64,000 bases of DNA from assembly GCF_050789285.1 (NCBI RefSeq), contig NZ_JBOUVX010000001.1, forward strand, positions 930,001 to 994,000, written 5' to 3'. Made by a program: the position numbers and the translations under genes. Under the pieces are notes generated by a model. That model ran no database searches. It saw nothing but the letters and a program-made list of their open reading frames with translations, and was not told the DNA's origin. The stretch comes from CAVPWP01 sp050789285 (GTDB lineage: Bacteria; Pseudomonadota; Alphaproteobacteria; Rhodobacterales; Rhodobacteraceae). Below, one piece after another: positions 32,036 through 41,145 of the stretch (its first letter is position 1; each line of letters starts with the position of its first letter).

Positions 32036-33317
32036 ACGCACGATCAAGGTCGATGCGCTGGCGCGCGTGGAAGGCGAGGGGGCGCTTTACGTGCGTCTGC
32101 GCGACCGGACGGTCGAGGCCGTCGAGTTCCGCATCTTCGAGCCGCCGCGCTTCTTCGAGGCGCTTCTGCGCGGCCGGCCTGCGGCCGACGCGCCCGACAT
32201 CACCTCGCGCATCTGCGGCATCTGCCCCATCGCCTATATCATGAGCGCCTCCGAGGCGGTGGAAGACGCGCTGGGCATCGCGATCACGCCCGAGATCCAC
32301 GCCCTGCGGCGGATGATCTATTGCGGCGAGTGGATCCAGAGCCACGTCCTGCACGCCGCCATGCTGCACGCCCCCGACTTCCTCGGCCTGCCCGACGCGA
32401 TCGAGATTGCGCGCGCCGACCCCGACCTCGTGCGCACGGCGCTGCGGCTGAAGAAGATCGGCAACAGCCTGATGGAGGTGATCGGCGGGCGCGCGGTGCA
32501 TCCCGTCAACACCCGCATCGGCGGCTTCTTCCGGGCGCCCGATCGCGACCGCATCGCCGCGCTGATCCCCGAGCTTGAATGGGGCGCTGCCGCGGCGCGC
32601 GAGCTTTCGCTGGCCTTCGCCCGCTTCGACTTTCCGCAGGACGAGGGCGACTATACCTTCGTCTCGCTCGTCCACCCCGAGGTCTATCCGATCCTCGAGG
32701 GCCGCATCGGGTCGAACCGGGGCCTCGACATCGCGAAATCGGAATTCGGCGATGTCTTCCACGAAACTCATGTCGCGCGGTCGAACGCGCTTCACGGCCA
32801 CATGCGCGGCGCCGAAAGCTATATGGTCGGGCCGCTGGCACGCTATGCCAACAACTTCGACCGCCTACCCGAGGTCTGCCGGCAGACCGCGCGCGAGGCG
32901 GGTCTGGGCCCGATCGAGCGCAATCCCTTCAAGTCGATCATCGTGCGGATGATCGAGGTGCAGTTCGCCTGCCTCGAGGCGCTGCGCCTGGCCCGCGCCT
33001 ATGCGGCCCCTGTGCCGGCCCATCTCGAGGCCGCGCCGCGCGCCGGAGAGGGCTTCGGTTGCACCGAGGCGCCGCGCGGCATCTGCCATCATACCTACGT
33101 CCTTGACGACGAGGCGCGCATCCTGTCGGCCACCATCGTTCCGCCGACCTCGCAGAACCAGCCGCAGATCGAAGTCGACCTCCGGCGGGTGATCGAGGCG
33201 GCGCTCGACCTTGACGACGCGGCGTTGCAGCGGCGCTGCGAACAGGCGATCCGCAACTACGATCCCTGCATTTCCTGCGCCACGCATTTCCTCAAGCTGA
33301 CGGTCGAGCGTGTCTGA
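32028..33317 (+). CDS. hydA: Group 3b [NiFe] hydrogenase alpha (catalytic) subunit
   Basis: A 429-residue cytoplasmic large subunit. The active-site cysteines are in SRICGICPIAY near residue 65 and DPCISCATH near 412-420, the four Ni ligands of [NiFe] enzymes. A nine-residue tail (FLKLTVERV) follows the last His and should be removed by a maturation protease after nickel insertion. The short length and the FAD/FeS partner genes place it in the NADP-linked bidirectional group 3b. The ATG follows GGGAGG. It can oxidise H2 or evolve it with NADPH according to redox state; direction in this organism is unknown. Confidence 0.9.
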   Translation: MTERTIKVDALARVEGEGALYVRLRDRTVEAVEFRIFEPPRFFEALLRGRPAADAPDITSRICGICPIAYIMSASEAVEDALGIAITPEIHALRRMIYCGEWIQSHVLHAAMLHAPDFLGLPDAIEIARADPDLVRTALRLKKIGNSLMEVIGGRAVHPVNTRIGGFFRAPDRDRIAALIPELEWGAAAARELSLAFARFDFPQDEGDYTFVSLVHPEVYPILEGRIGSNRGLDIAKSEFGDVFHETHVARSNALHGHMRGAESYMVGPLARYANNFDRLPEVCRQTAREAGLGPIERNPFKSIIVRMIEVQFACLEALRLARAYAAPVPAHLEAAPRAGEGFGCTEAPRGICHHTYVLDDEARILSATIVPPTSQNQPQIEVDLRRVIEAALDLDDAALQRRCEQAIRNYDPCISCATHFLKLTVERV

Positions 33318-33828
33318 GGATCTTGGCGCCGTCTCGCGGGTCATCGGCGTGGGCCACCCGTTCCGGCGCGACGACGGGGTGGGTCCGTGGCTGGCCGCGG
33401 AACTGGCGCGGCGGGGCATCGAGGCCACCGCGCACACGGGCGATGGCGCGGGCCTGGTCGAGGTGCTGGCGCAGGCGGCCGAAACGGGCGAGGCCCTTCT
33501 GTTCGCCGACGCCACGCAGTCGGGCGCGCCGCCAGGCACCGTCGTCGTCCTTGACGCCCATGCCGCGCCGCTGCCGCCCGACACCTTCCGCAACTCGACG
33601 CACGAATTCGGCCTTGCGGCGGCGGTCGAGACGGCGCGCGCGCTGGGCCTCTTACCGGCCTCGGTCGTGATCGTCGGTATCGAAGGGCAGGATTTCACCT
33701 TCGGCGACGGGCTGAGCGCGCCGGTCGAGGCAGCCGCCCTTGCCGTGCTCGACCGTCTGGTGCGGGCGCTTGGCGCGGAATCGGGGCGCGACCGCACGGC
33801 GCTTTTCACGTCGCCCGTCCCCGACTAG
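33310..33828 (+). CDS. Hydrogenase maturation endopeptidase (for the group 3b enzyme)
   Basis: A 172-residue HycI/HupD-family peptidase with IGVGHPFRRDDGVG (nickel-sensing Asp in RRDDG) and a second motif STHEFGLAAAVE near residue 97, where the His fits the second metal ligand. It should clip the C-terminal tail of the alpha subunit encoded just upstream. GTG start overlaps that gene's stop. It is distinct from HupD at 44189, so each processed hydrogenase has its own protease; HupV ends at its terminal His and needs none. Confidence 0.85.
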   Translation: MSEDLGAVSRVIGVGHPFRRDDGVGPWLAAELARRGIEATAHTGDGAGLVEVLAQAAETGEALLFADATQSGAPPGTVVVLDAHAAPLPPDTFRNSTHEFGLAAAVETARALGLLPASVVIVGIEGQDFTFGDGLSAPVEAAALAVLDRLVRALGAESGRDRTALFTSPVPD

Positions 33829-33848
33829 TCTGGCCAGGCGGAGGGCCG

Positions 33849-35174
33849 ATGTCGCTCGAGTTTCCGAACCCTGATCTGACCGCCCAGGCCTTTTCCGAGG
33901 AAGCCTGGGCCGAGGTGCTGTCGGCGGTCGATCGCGCCTATGCCGACCTTGTCAGCTATCAGGAGCAACTCGAACGGCAGAACGAGGACCTGCACGAGTT
34001 CCGGCGCTTTCTGGCCTCCATCCTGACCTCGGTCAGCGACGTGATGGCCGTGGTGCGGCGCGACTGCACGATCGAACAGGCCAGCCGGTCGCTGGGCGAG
34101 GCGCTGGGCTGCGGCGCCGAGGCGCTTCAGGGGCGCGACGTGACGACGCTGTTCGCCCCGGACGAGGCCGCCAAGCTGGCCGAGGCGCTGGACGCCGTGC
34201 GCCAGACGCGCGCGCCGGTGCGGTTCGAGACCCTGCTGCAGGGCAGCGACGGGCCCGCGCCCTTCGATGTGTCGGTCACGGCGCGCGTCAGCGACCGGGG
34301 CCGGATGATCGGGGCGGTGATCCTTGGCCGGCCTCTGGGTGAGCTTCGCCGCGCCTATGCCGAACTCGAGGCCAGCCACCGCAGCCTGAAAGAGGCGCAG
34401 ACCCAGCTTGTGCGCAACGAGAAGCTCGCCTCGCTTGGCCGGCTTCTGGCCGGGGTGGCGCACGAACTGAACAACCCGATCAGCTTCGTCTACGCCAACG
34501 CCCACGCGCTCGAGCGCTATATCGGCCGGTTCGAAACCTATTTCGAACGGGTCGAGGCCGGCGCCCCGCGCGAGGAACTTGTCGAACTGCGCCAGACGCT
34601 GAAGTTGGACCGCGAACTCAAGAACCTGCGCACCGCAATCGATGGGGCGCGCGAAGGGTCCGAACGCGTGCGCGACATCGTGGCCGACCTGCGCCGCCTG
34701 TCGGTCGCGGGCGGCGCCACGCGCGAACGTTTCGATCTGGTCGAGGCCGCCCGCGTCGCCACACGCTGGGTTCTGCGCGGATCGAAATCGGGGATCGAGG
34801 CCCGGTTCGAAGGCTGCGACAGCCTGCAGATCCTGGGCAACGTCGGCCATGTCCAGCAGATCGTGATGAACCTGGTGCAGAACGCGCTCGACGCGATGGC
34901 CGGGGTCGAAGCCCCGGAACTGACGCTTGAGATCGGTCAGGGCGACGGCATCGCCTGGCTGACCGTGGCCGACACCGGCCCGGGCGTGCCCGAGGCCCTC
35001 GCGGCGTCGGTCTTCGATCCGTTCTTCACCACGAAGCCGGTCGGGCAGGGCACCGGGCTTGGCCTGTCGATCAGCCACAAGATCGCCGAGGAACATGGCG
35101 GCCGCCTTGTTCTGCTGCCCCGAGACAGGGGCGCGGCCTTCCGCCTTGAACTGCCGCAGGAGGGCGGGGCATGA
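33849..35174 (+). CDS. hupT: H2-signal histidine kinase HupT
   Basis: A 441-residue soluble kinase: an N-terminal PAS-like domain (about residues 50-170), phosphoacceptor His in LLAGVAHELNNPISFVYAN near 205, and an ATPase domain with LVQNALDA and GQGTGLGLSISHKIAEEHGG. No membrane helices, as expected for the cytoplasmic kinase that works with the HupUV sensor and the response regulator HupR. It starts only 20 nt behind the group 3b protease gene, so it is probably cotranscribed with that enzyme. Known role in Rhodobacter capsulatus: repression of uptake hydrogenase without H2. Confidence 0.92.
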   Translation: MSLEFPNPDLTAQAFSEEAWAEVLSAVDRAYADLVSYQEQLERQNEDLHEFRRFLASILTSVSDVMAVVRRDCTIEQASRSLGEALGCGAEALQGRDVTTLFAPDEAAKLAEALDAVRQTRAPVRFETLLQGSDGPAPFDVSVTARVSDRGRMIGAVILGRPLGELRRAYAELEASHRSLKEAQTQLVRNEKLASLGRLLAGVAHELNNPISFVYANAHALERYIGRFETYFERVEAGAPREELVELRQTLKLDRELKNLRTAIDGAREGSERVRDIVADLRRLSVAGGATRERFDLVEAARVATRWVLRGSKSGIEARFEGCDSLQILGNVGHVQQIVMNLVQNALDAMAGVEAPELTLEIGQGDGIAWLTVADTGPGVPEALAASVFDPFFTTKPVGQGTGLGLSISHKIAEEHGGRLVLLPRDRGAAFRLELPQEGGA

Positions 35175-36163
35175 ACCTTCTGTGGCTTCAGTCCGCGGGC
35201 TGCGGCGGCTGCACCATGTCGCTTCTGTGCGCCGAGGACCCAAACATCCTTGAGTTGTTCGAAGGCGCGGGGATCGAGATCCTGTGGCATCCGGCCCTGT
35301 CCGAGGCCACCGGCGACGAGGTCGCAGCCCTGTTCGATCGCATCGTCGCGGGCGAGGTGGCGCTGGACGTCCTGTGCGTCGAAGGCTCGATCGTCACCGG
35401 CCCGCGTGGCACGGGGCGCTATCACATGCTGTCGGGCACTGGGCGGCCGATGCTGGACTGGGTGCGCGCGCTGGCGCCGCTGGCGCGCGAGGTCGTCGCC
35501 GTCGGGACCTGCGCGGCCTTCGGCGGCATGACGGCGGCCGGCGGCAATCCGGCGGGCGCGATCGGCCTTCAGTACGACGGCAGCCAGCCGGGCGGCGCGC
35601 TTGACGAAGGCTTCCGCGCGCGCGGCGGCCTGCCGGTCGTCAACGTGGCCGGATGCCCGACCCATCCCGACTGGGTCGCCCAGACGCTTCTGCTGCTGGC
35701 CGACGGCGGGCTTGGGGCCGGGGCGCTTGACGATTTCAACCGCCCGCGCTTCTACACCGACCACCTGGTCCATCACGCCTGCCCGAAAAACGAGTTCTAC
35801 GAATACAAGGCCAGCGCCCGCGCCTTGTCCGAGATGGGCTGCATGATGGAGCATCTGGGCTGCATCGGCACCCAGGCGGTGGGCGACTGCAACATCCGGC
35901 CCTGGAACGGCGGCGGGTCCTGCACCCGGGGCGGCTATCCCTGCATCGCCTGCACCAGCCCCGAGTTCGAGGAACCGCGCCTGAGCTTCACCGAGACGCC
36001 CAAGGTCGCGGGCATCCCCGTGGGGCTGCCGTCGGACATGCCGAAGGCCTGGTTCATGGCGCTGGCGTCGCTGTCGAAGGCCGCGACGCCCGAACGGATC
36101 GCGCTCAACGCCCATTCCGACCGGATCGCCGTGGCGCCAAGGCCGAAACGGGAAACGCGATGA
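35171..36163 (+). CDS. hupU: Regulatory (H2-sensing) hydrogenase small subunit
   Basis: A 330-residue small subunit that lacks a Tat signal and begins directly with WLQSAGCGGCTMSLLC, the proximal-cluster motif of the sensor group 2b. Other cluster motifs are GTCAAFGG, VAGCPTHPDW, HHACPKNEFYEY, CIGTQAVGDCN and CTRGGYPCIAC. Its ATG overlaps the kinase stop (ATGA). With HupV it binds H2 and transmits this to HupT; turnover is low and it is oxygen tolerant in known cases. Confidence 0.94.
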   Translation: MNLLWLQSAGCGGCTMSLLCAEDPNILELFEGAGIEILWHPALSEATGDEVAALFDRIVAGEVALDVLCVEGSIVTGPRGTGRYHMLSGTGRPMLDWVRALAPLAREVVAVGTCAAFGGMTAAGGNPAGAIGLQYDGSQPGGALDEGFRARGGLPVVNVAGCPTHPDWVAQTLLLLADGGLGAGALDDFNRPRFYTDHLVHHACPKNEFYEYKASARALSEMGCMMEHLGCIGTQAVGDCNIRPWNGGGSCTRGGYPCIACTSPEFEEPRLSFTETPKVAGIPVGLPSDMPKAWFMALASLSKAATPERIALNAHSDRIAVAPRPKRETR

Positions 36164-37602
36164 GCGGCCGGCAGCTTCTGGTCGGTCCGTTCAACAGGGT
36201 GGAGGGCGATCTCGAGGTCCGGCTCGAGGTCGAGGACGGCCGGGTGCGGGCGGCCTACGCCAATTCGCCGCTTTTTCGTGGTTTCGAAATCATGCTGCGG
36301 GGGCGCGATCCGCGCGACGCGCTGACGATTACGCCGCGGATCTGCGGCATCTGCTCGATCAGCCAGTCCGCGGCGGCGGCCTTCGCGCTGGCCGAGGCCT
36401 CGGGCGCCGAACCCACCCCGCAAGGTGCGCTTGCCGCCGCCATCCTGCACGGGGTCGAGAACCTTGCAGACCACGTCACCCATTTCAACCTGTTCTTCAT
36501 GCCCGACTTCGCCCGCCCGGCCTATGCGCACCGCCCCTGGCACGCACGGATGGTCGAGCGGTTCACCGCCACGAAGGGAAGTGCGGCGCGCGCGGCGCTC
36601 GACGCGCGGGCGCGGCTGATGCACATCACCGGCGTTCTCGGGGGGAAGTGGCCGCATACGCTGGCGATCCAGCCCGCCGGCGTCACACGCGCGCCCGACA
36701 TGGCCGAACGCGTCCGCATCCTGGCCACGCTGCGCAGCTTTCGCCGGCATCTGGAAGGCGCGCTCTTCGGCGCGCCGCTGGAGGACTTCACGGCGCTTTC
36801 GGGTCTTGCCGATCTTGACGCCTGGCAGATGGGGGACGCGGGGCTGTTCCTTGACGCCGCACGCGATCTGGGACTTGCCGGCCTGGGCGCGGGCCCGCGC
36901 CGCTATCTGTCGTTCGGCGCCTATCCCCAGCCCGCGGGGCGGACGACCCGGCCCGGGGTCTGGGTCGGCTCCGAAACCGGGGGCGCGGTTCATTCGCTTG
37001 ACCCTGCCGGGATCGAAGAGGACGTGGCCCAAAGCTGGATGCTGGGCGCGCCCGCGCATCCCTATGACGGCGTGACCCGCCCCGACGAGGCGATGGCCGA
37101 GGCCGCCTACAGCTGGTGCAAGGCGCCGCGCCTTCAGGGCGCGCCCTGCGAAGTCGGCGCACTGGCGCGGCAGGCGGTCGACCGACACCCCCTTGGCGTG
37201 GCGCTGGCGGCCGAGGGCGGCGTGCGCGCGCGTGTGGCCGCGCGCCTGCTCGAGATCGCGCGCACCCAGATCTGGCTTGAGACCTGGGCGGGCGCGCTCG
37301 ATCCGCAGGCGTCCTTCATGGGCCGGTTCGACCTGCCAGACACGGGGCAGGGCGCGGGTCTGGTCGAAGCCGCGCGGGGATCCCTCGGCCACTGGATCCG
37401 GATCGAGGGCGGGCGCATCGCAAATTACCAGATCGTCGCTCCGACGACCTGGAACTTCTCGCCCCGCGACGGGGCGGGGCGGCCCGGGCCGCTCGAGCTG
37501 GCGCTCGAGGGCGCGCCGGTCTGCGCGGACGAGGCAAGCCCGCTGTCGGTCCAGCACATCGTGCGCAGCTTCGACCCTTGCATGGTCTGCACGGTCCACT
37601 GA
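36160..37602 (+). CDS. hupV: Regulatory (H2-sensing) hydrogenase large subunit
   Basis: A 480-residue large subunit with TPRICGICSISQSAAAAFAL near residue 60 and a C-terminus ending exactly at DPCMVCTVH. The absence of any residue behind the last His means no proteolytic maturation, the mark of sensor hydrogenases. The ATG overlaps hupU (ATGA). The Ni-Fe site should still need HypA-F. Confidence 0.94.
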   Translation: MSGRQLLVGPFNRVEGDLEVRLEVEDGRVRAAYANSPLFRGFEIMLRGRDPRDALTITPRICGICSISQSAAAAFALAEASGAEPTPQGALAAAILHGVENLADHVTHFNLFFMPDFARPAYAHRPWHARMVERFTATKGSAARAALDARARLMHITGVLGGKWPHTLAIQPAGVTRAPDMAERVRILATLRSFRRHLEGALFGAPLEDFTALSGLADLDAWQMGDAGLFLDAARDLGLAGLGAGPRRYLSFGAYPQPAGRTTRPGVWVGSETGGAVHSLDPAGIEEDVAQSWMLGAPAHPYDGVTRPDEAMAEAAYSWCKAPRLQGAPCEVGALARQAVDRHPLGVALAAEGGVRARVAARLLEIARTQIWLETWAGALDPQASFMGRFDLPDTGQGAGLVEAARGSLGHWIRIEGGRIANYQIVAPTTWNFSPRDGAGRPGPLELALEGAPVCADEASPLSVQHIVRSFDPCMVCTVH

Positions 37603-39845
37603 TGCACGGCCTGCGCATCCGCGTGCGGGGGCAGGTGCAGGGCGTGGGGTTCCGGCCGTTCGTCTGGCAACTTGCGACCCGCTTGGGCGTTACGGGCGAG
37701 GTGCTGAACGACGCCGAGGGGGTGCTGATCCATGCCGCGGGCCCCGATCTCGACCGGTTCGTGCAAGCGCTGTCGGCCGAGGCGCCACCGCTGGCCCGGG
37801 TCGACGCGGTCGAGGCCGCCCCGGCCGAGGTGCCCGACCGCGCGGGCTTCGTCATCGCCGCCAGCGGCGGGCCGGGCGCCGAGACGCGGGTGACGCCCGA
37901 CGCGGCGACCTGCGCCGATTGCCTGGCCGAGATCCGTGATCCGGCCGAACGCCGCTTCGGCTATGCCTTCGCCAACTGCACGAACTGCGGCCCGCGCTTC
38001 TCCATTCTCACCGGCCTGCCCTACGACCGGGCGCAGACGACGATGGCGGCCTTCGCGCTTTGCCCCGCCTGCCGCGCCGAATACGAGGACCCCGGCGACC
38101 GCCGCTTTCACGCCCAGCCCGTGGCCTGCCCCGCCTGCGGACCCCGCCTCTGGGCGGAAACCGTTGACGGCGAACGTCCGGGGGGCGATGCCATCGCCAC
38201 CGCTGCCACCTGGCTGACGGCGGGCCGGATCGTCGCGCTGAAGGGCCTGGGGGGATTCCACCTGGCCTGCGACGCCACGAACCCCGACGCCGTCGCCGCG
38301 CTGCGGGCGCGCAAGCGCCGGCCTGGCAAGCCCTTCGCCCTCATGGCGCGGCTCGACGGCATCGCCCGCCATGCCGCCATCGACCCGGAGGAAGCCGCGC
38401 GTCTCGCCGATCCTGCGGCCCCCATCGTGCTGTTGCGCAAGGCGGGCCTGCCGCTGCCCGAGGGAATCGCCCCCGGCCAGGCGCGGCTGGGCTGGATGCT
38501 GCCCGCCACGCCACTGCATCACCTTCTGATCGACGCGGTGGCGGGGCCGCTGGTGATGACCTCGGGCAACCTCTCGGGCGAGCCGCAGGTAATCGGCAAC
38601 GACGAGGCGCGCGAGACGCTGGCACCCTTCGTCGACGGCTTCCTGATGCACGACCGCGACATCGCGCGTCGCCTTGACGACGGGGTCGAGGTGCTGGGGC
38701 CGCAAGGCCCGATGGTCCTGCGCCGCGCGCGTGGGCGGGTGCCGGGGACGCTTCGCCTGCCCGACGGGCTGCCCAGCGGCCAGGTCGTGGCCTATGGCGG
38801 GCAGCTCAAGTCGGCGATCTGCCTGACCAAGGGCGGGCAGGCGCTGCTGTCGCATCACATGGGCGATCTCGACACGGCGCTGTCGGTTGCGGAGTTCGAC
38901 AAGGCCGATCGCGATCTTGCCGGGCTGTTCGACCACCGCCCCGAAGCCGTGGCCGTGGACCTGCACCCCGATTTCCACGCCACGCGGCACGGGCGCGCGC
39001 GCGGCGCGGCGCTGGGCGTTCCGGTGGTCGAGGTGCAGCACCACCATGCCCACATGGCTGCCGCCTTGGGCGAGGCGGGCTGGCGTGGCGGTGTCGCCGT
39101 GGGACTGATCCTCGACGGGCTGGGGCTGGGGCCGGACGGCACCGTCTGGGGGGGCGAGGTTCTGGTCGGGGACTACGCCCGGGCCGACCGCGTGGCCCAC
39201 CTGACGCCCGCACCGCTGGTGGGCGGCGACCGCGCGCAGGTCGAACCCTGGCGGAACGCCGTGGTGCGCCTTGACGCCGCCGGGCTTGGCGATCTGGCGG
39301 ACGCGCTGTTCGCCGACCGGCCGCGCGCGCTTCTGCGCCAGGCGGCGGTGGCCGGTATCAATGCCCCGCTGTCAAGTTCCGCCGGGCGGCTTTTCGATGC
39401 CGTCGCCGCCTGCCTTGGACTCGCCGCCGATGGCCAGAGCTACGAGGGCGAGGCGGCCATGCTGCTCGAGGCGCTGGCGGCGGGATCGGTGGACAGGGGG
39501 GCTTACCCCTTCGGGGTGTCCGGGGCCGGGATCGACCCCGCGCCGGTGTTCCGCGCGCTGGCGCAGGACCTGCGGCAGGGGGTGGCGACCGGCGACATTG
39601 CGCGGCGGTTTCACGCGGGCCTCGCGCGGGCCTTCGCCGGGGCGGCGCGCCGCGCGGCGGATCAGGCGGGCACGCGGACGGTCGCGCTGTCGGGCGGCTG
39701 CTTCCAGAACCTGACGCTCTTGGGGATGGTCTGCGACGCGCTGACGGATCTGGAACTTTGCCGGCCGGGGCAGGTGCCCGCCAATGATGGCGGCCTTGCC
39801 TTCGGACAGGCGCTGGTGGCGCTGGCACGGCTGGAAACCCTCTGA
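37602..39845 (+). CDS. hypF: Carbamoyltransferase HypF
   Basis: A 747-residue maturation protein that makes the cyanide ligands of the Fe(CN)2CO centre from carbamoyl phosphate. Domains in order: acylphosphatase (RVRGQVQGVGFRPFVW) at 1-90; zinc region with four Cys-x-x-Cys motifs (CADC, CTNC, CPAC, CPAC) near 108-180; Sua5/YrdC-like domain; carbamoyltransferase with VEVQHHHAHMAAALGE near 480 and SGGCFQNLTLL near the end. The start shares one base with the hupV stop (TGATG). It closes the 28.8-39.8 kb transcription unit. Confidence 0.95.
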   Translation: MHGLRIRVRGQVQGVGFRPFVWQLATRLGVTGEVLNDAEGVLIHAAGPDLDRFVQALSAEAPPLARVDAVEAAPAEVPDRAGFVIAASGGPGAETRVTPDAATCADCLAEIRDPAERRFGYAFANCTNCGPRFSILTGLPYDRAQTTMAAFALCPACRAEYEDPGDRRFHAQPVACPACGPRLWAETVDGERPGGDAIATAATWLTAGRIVALKGLGGFHLACDATNPDAVAALRARKRRPGKPFALMARLDGIARHAAIDPEEAARLADPAAPIVLLRKAGLPLPEGIAPGQARLGWMLPATPLHHLLIDAVAGPLVMTSGNLSGEPQVIGNDEARETLAPFVDGFLMHDRDIARRLDDGVEVLGPQGPMVLRRARGRVPGTLRLPDGLPSGQVVAYGGQLKSAICLTKGGQALLSHHMGDLDTALSVAEFDKADRDLAGLFDHRPEAVAVDLHPDFHATRHGRARGAALGVPVVEVQHHHAHMAAALGEAGWRGGVAVGLILDGLGLGPDGTVWGGEVLVGDYARADRVAHLTPAPLVGGDRAQVEPWRNAVVRLDAAGLGDLADALFADRPRALLRQAAVAGINAPLSSSAGRLFDAVAACLGLAADGQSYEGEAAMLLEALAAGSVDRGAYPFGVSGAGIDPAPVFRALAQDLRQGVATGDIARRFHAGLARAFAGAARRAADQAGTRTVALSGGCFQNLTLLGMVCDALTDLELCRPGQVPANDGGLAFGQALVALARLETL

Positions 39846-39907
39846 CCAGCCCGCGCTTGGGCCGGTAAGCGCCTTTGCGCGGCTGTGCGGCGGGATCTTC
39901 TGAAAAT

Positions 39908-39923
39908 CCATTAAAAGCAATGG
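39908..39923. promoter_or_regulatory. Inverted repeat CCATT-N6-AATGG upstream of hupS
   Basis: CCATT at 39908-39912 and AATGG at 39919-39923 flank AAAAGC in the only AT-rich patch of the 199-nt hypF-hupS gap, about 120 bp before the hupS start. It may bind a regulator such as HupR or IHF; I find no TTG-N5-CAA HupR consensus and no -24/-12 promoter here. Confidence 0.35.
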
Positions 39924-40044
39924 TTTGCGCCGACGCGTAGTGATGGCGGCTTTCGCTGTCGCATACGCCCGCATACCGCGACCCTGTGCCTGCAAGGCGC
40001 CATGTCGCGCGCCGGAACGATTCGGGGACGGAGGAGGACCGGGG

Positions 40045-41142
40045 TTGAGCCAGATCGAAACCTTCTACGACGTGATGCGCCGGCAGGGGATCACCCGCCG
40101 CAGCTTCATGAAATACTGCTCGCTCACGGCGGCGGCGCTGGGCCTTGGTCCGTCCTTCGTGCCGAAGATCGCCCATGCCATGGAGACAAAGCCCCGCACG
40201 CCGGTGATCTGGGTGCACGGACTGGAATGCACCTGCTGTTCGGAAAGCTTCATCCGCTCGGCCCATCCTCTGGCCAAGGACGTCGTGCTGTCGATGATCA
40301 GCCTCGATTACGACGACACGCTGATGGCGGCGGCCGGGCATCAGGCGGAAGCCGCGCTCGAAGACACCATCCAGAAGTACAAGGGCAACTACATCCTTGC
40401 CGTCGAAGGCAACCCGCCACTGAACGAGGACGGGATGTTCTGCATCGTCGGCGGCAAGCCCTTCGTCGAGCAACTGCGCCACGCCGCCAAGGACGCCAAG
40501 GCCATCATCAGCTGGGGGGCCTGCGCGTCCTACGGCTGCGTGCAGGCGGCCAAGCCCAACCCGACGCAGGCGACGCCGGTGCACAAGGTCATCACCGACA
40601 AGCCGATCATCAAGGTGCCCGGCTGCCCGCCCATCGCCGAGGTGATGACCGGCGTCATCACCTACATGCTGACCTTCGACCGCCTGCCCGAGCTTGACCG
40701 CCAGGGCCGCCCCGCGATGTTCTATTCCCAGCGCATCCACGACAAGTGCTACCGCCGGCCGCATTTCGACGCCGGTCAGTTCGTCGAGGCCTGGGACGAC
40801 GAGTATGCGCGCAAGGGCTATTGCCTTTACAAGATGGGCTGCAAGGGCCCGACGACCTACAACGCCTGCTCGACCGTGCGCTGGAACGAAGGGACAAGCT
40901 TCCCGATCCAGTCGGGCCATGGCTGCATCGGCTGTTCCGAGGACGGCTTCTGGGACCAGGGCAGCTTCTACAACCGCGTCACCGACCTGACCCAGTTCGG
41001 GGTCGAGGCCAACGCCGACCGCGTGGGCCTTGCGGCGGCGGGGGTCGTCGGCGGGGGCATCGCGTTCCACGCCGCCGTCTCGGCGCTGAAATCCGCTCAG
41101 AAGAAAACCCAGGACCGCGTGTCCGAGAACGAGGAGGTCTGA
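40045..41142 (+). CDS. hupS: Uptake [NiFe] hydrogenase small subunit
   Basis: A 365-residue group 1 small subunit. The Tat signal RRSFMK at residues 18-23 and a hydrophobic stretch lead to cleavage near IAHA. The proximal-cluster motif is LECTCCSESF, with CASYGC, PGCPPI, CYRRPHFDAG, CLYKMGCKGPTTYNAC and CIGCSEDGF for the three clusters, and a C-terminal membrane anchor VGLAAAGVVGGGIAFHAA. TTG at 40045 is the best start: GGAGGA ends seven bases upstream and the first ATG (residue 11) has no site. Exported folded with HupL to the periplasm and attached to HupC. Confidence 0.92.
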   Translation: MSQIETFYDVMRRQGITRRSFMKYCSLTAAALGLGPSFVPKIAHAMETKPRTPVIWVHGLECTCCSESFIRSAHPLAKDVVLSMISLDYDDTLMAAAGHQAEAALEDTIQKYKGNYILAVEGNPPLNEDGMFCIVGGKPFVEQLRHAAKDAKAIISWGACASYGCVQAAKPNPTQATPVHKVITDKPIIKVPGCPPIAEVMTGVITYMLTFDRLPELDRQGRPAMFYSQRIHDKCYRRPHFDAGQFVEAWDDEYARKGYCLYKMGCKGPTTYNACSTVRWNEGTSFPIQSGHGCIGCSEDGFWDQGSFYNRVTDLTQFGVEANADRVGLAAAGVVGGGIAFHAAVSALKSAQKKTQDRVSENEEV

Positions 41143-41145
41143 CCC

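Noticed and set aside
39846..40044. Sigma54 (-24/-12) promoter for hupS
   Set aside because: No GG-N10-GC element with flanking consensus was found, and HupR lacks GAFTGA.
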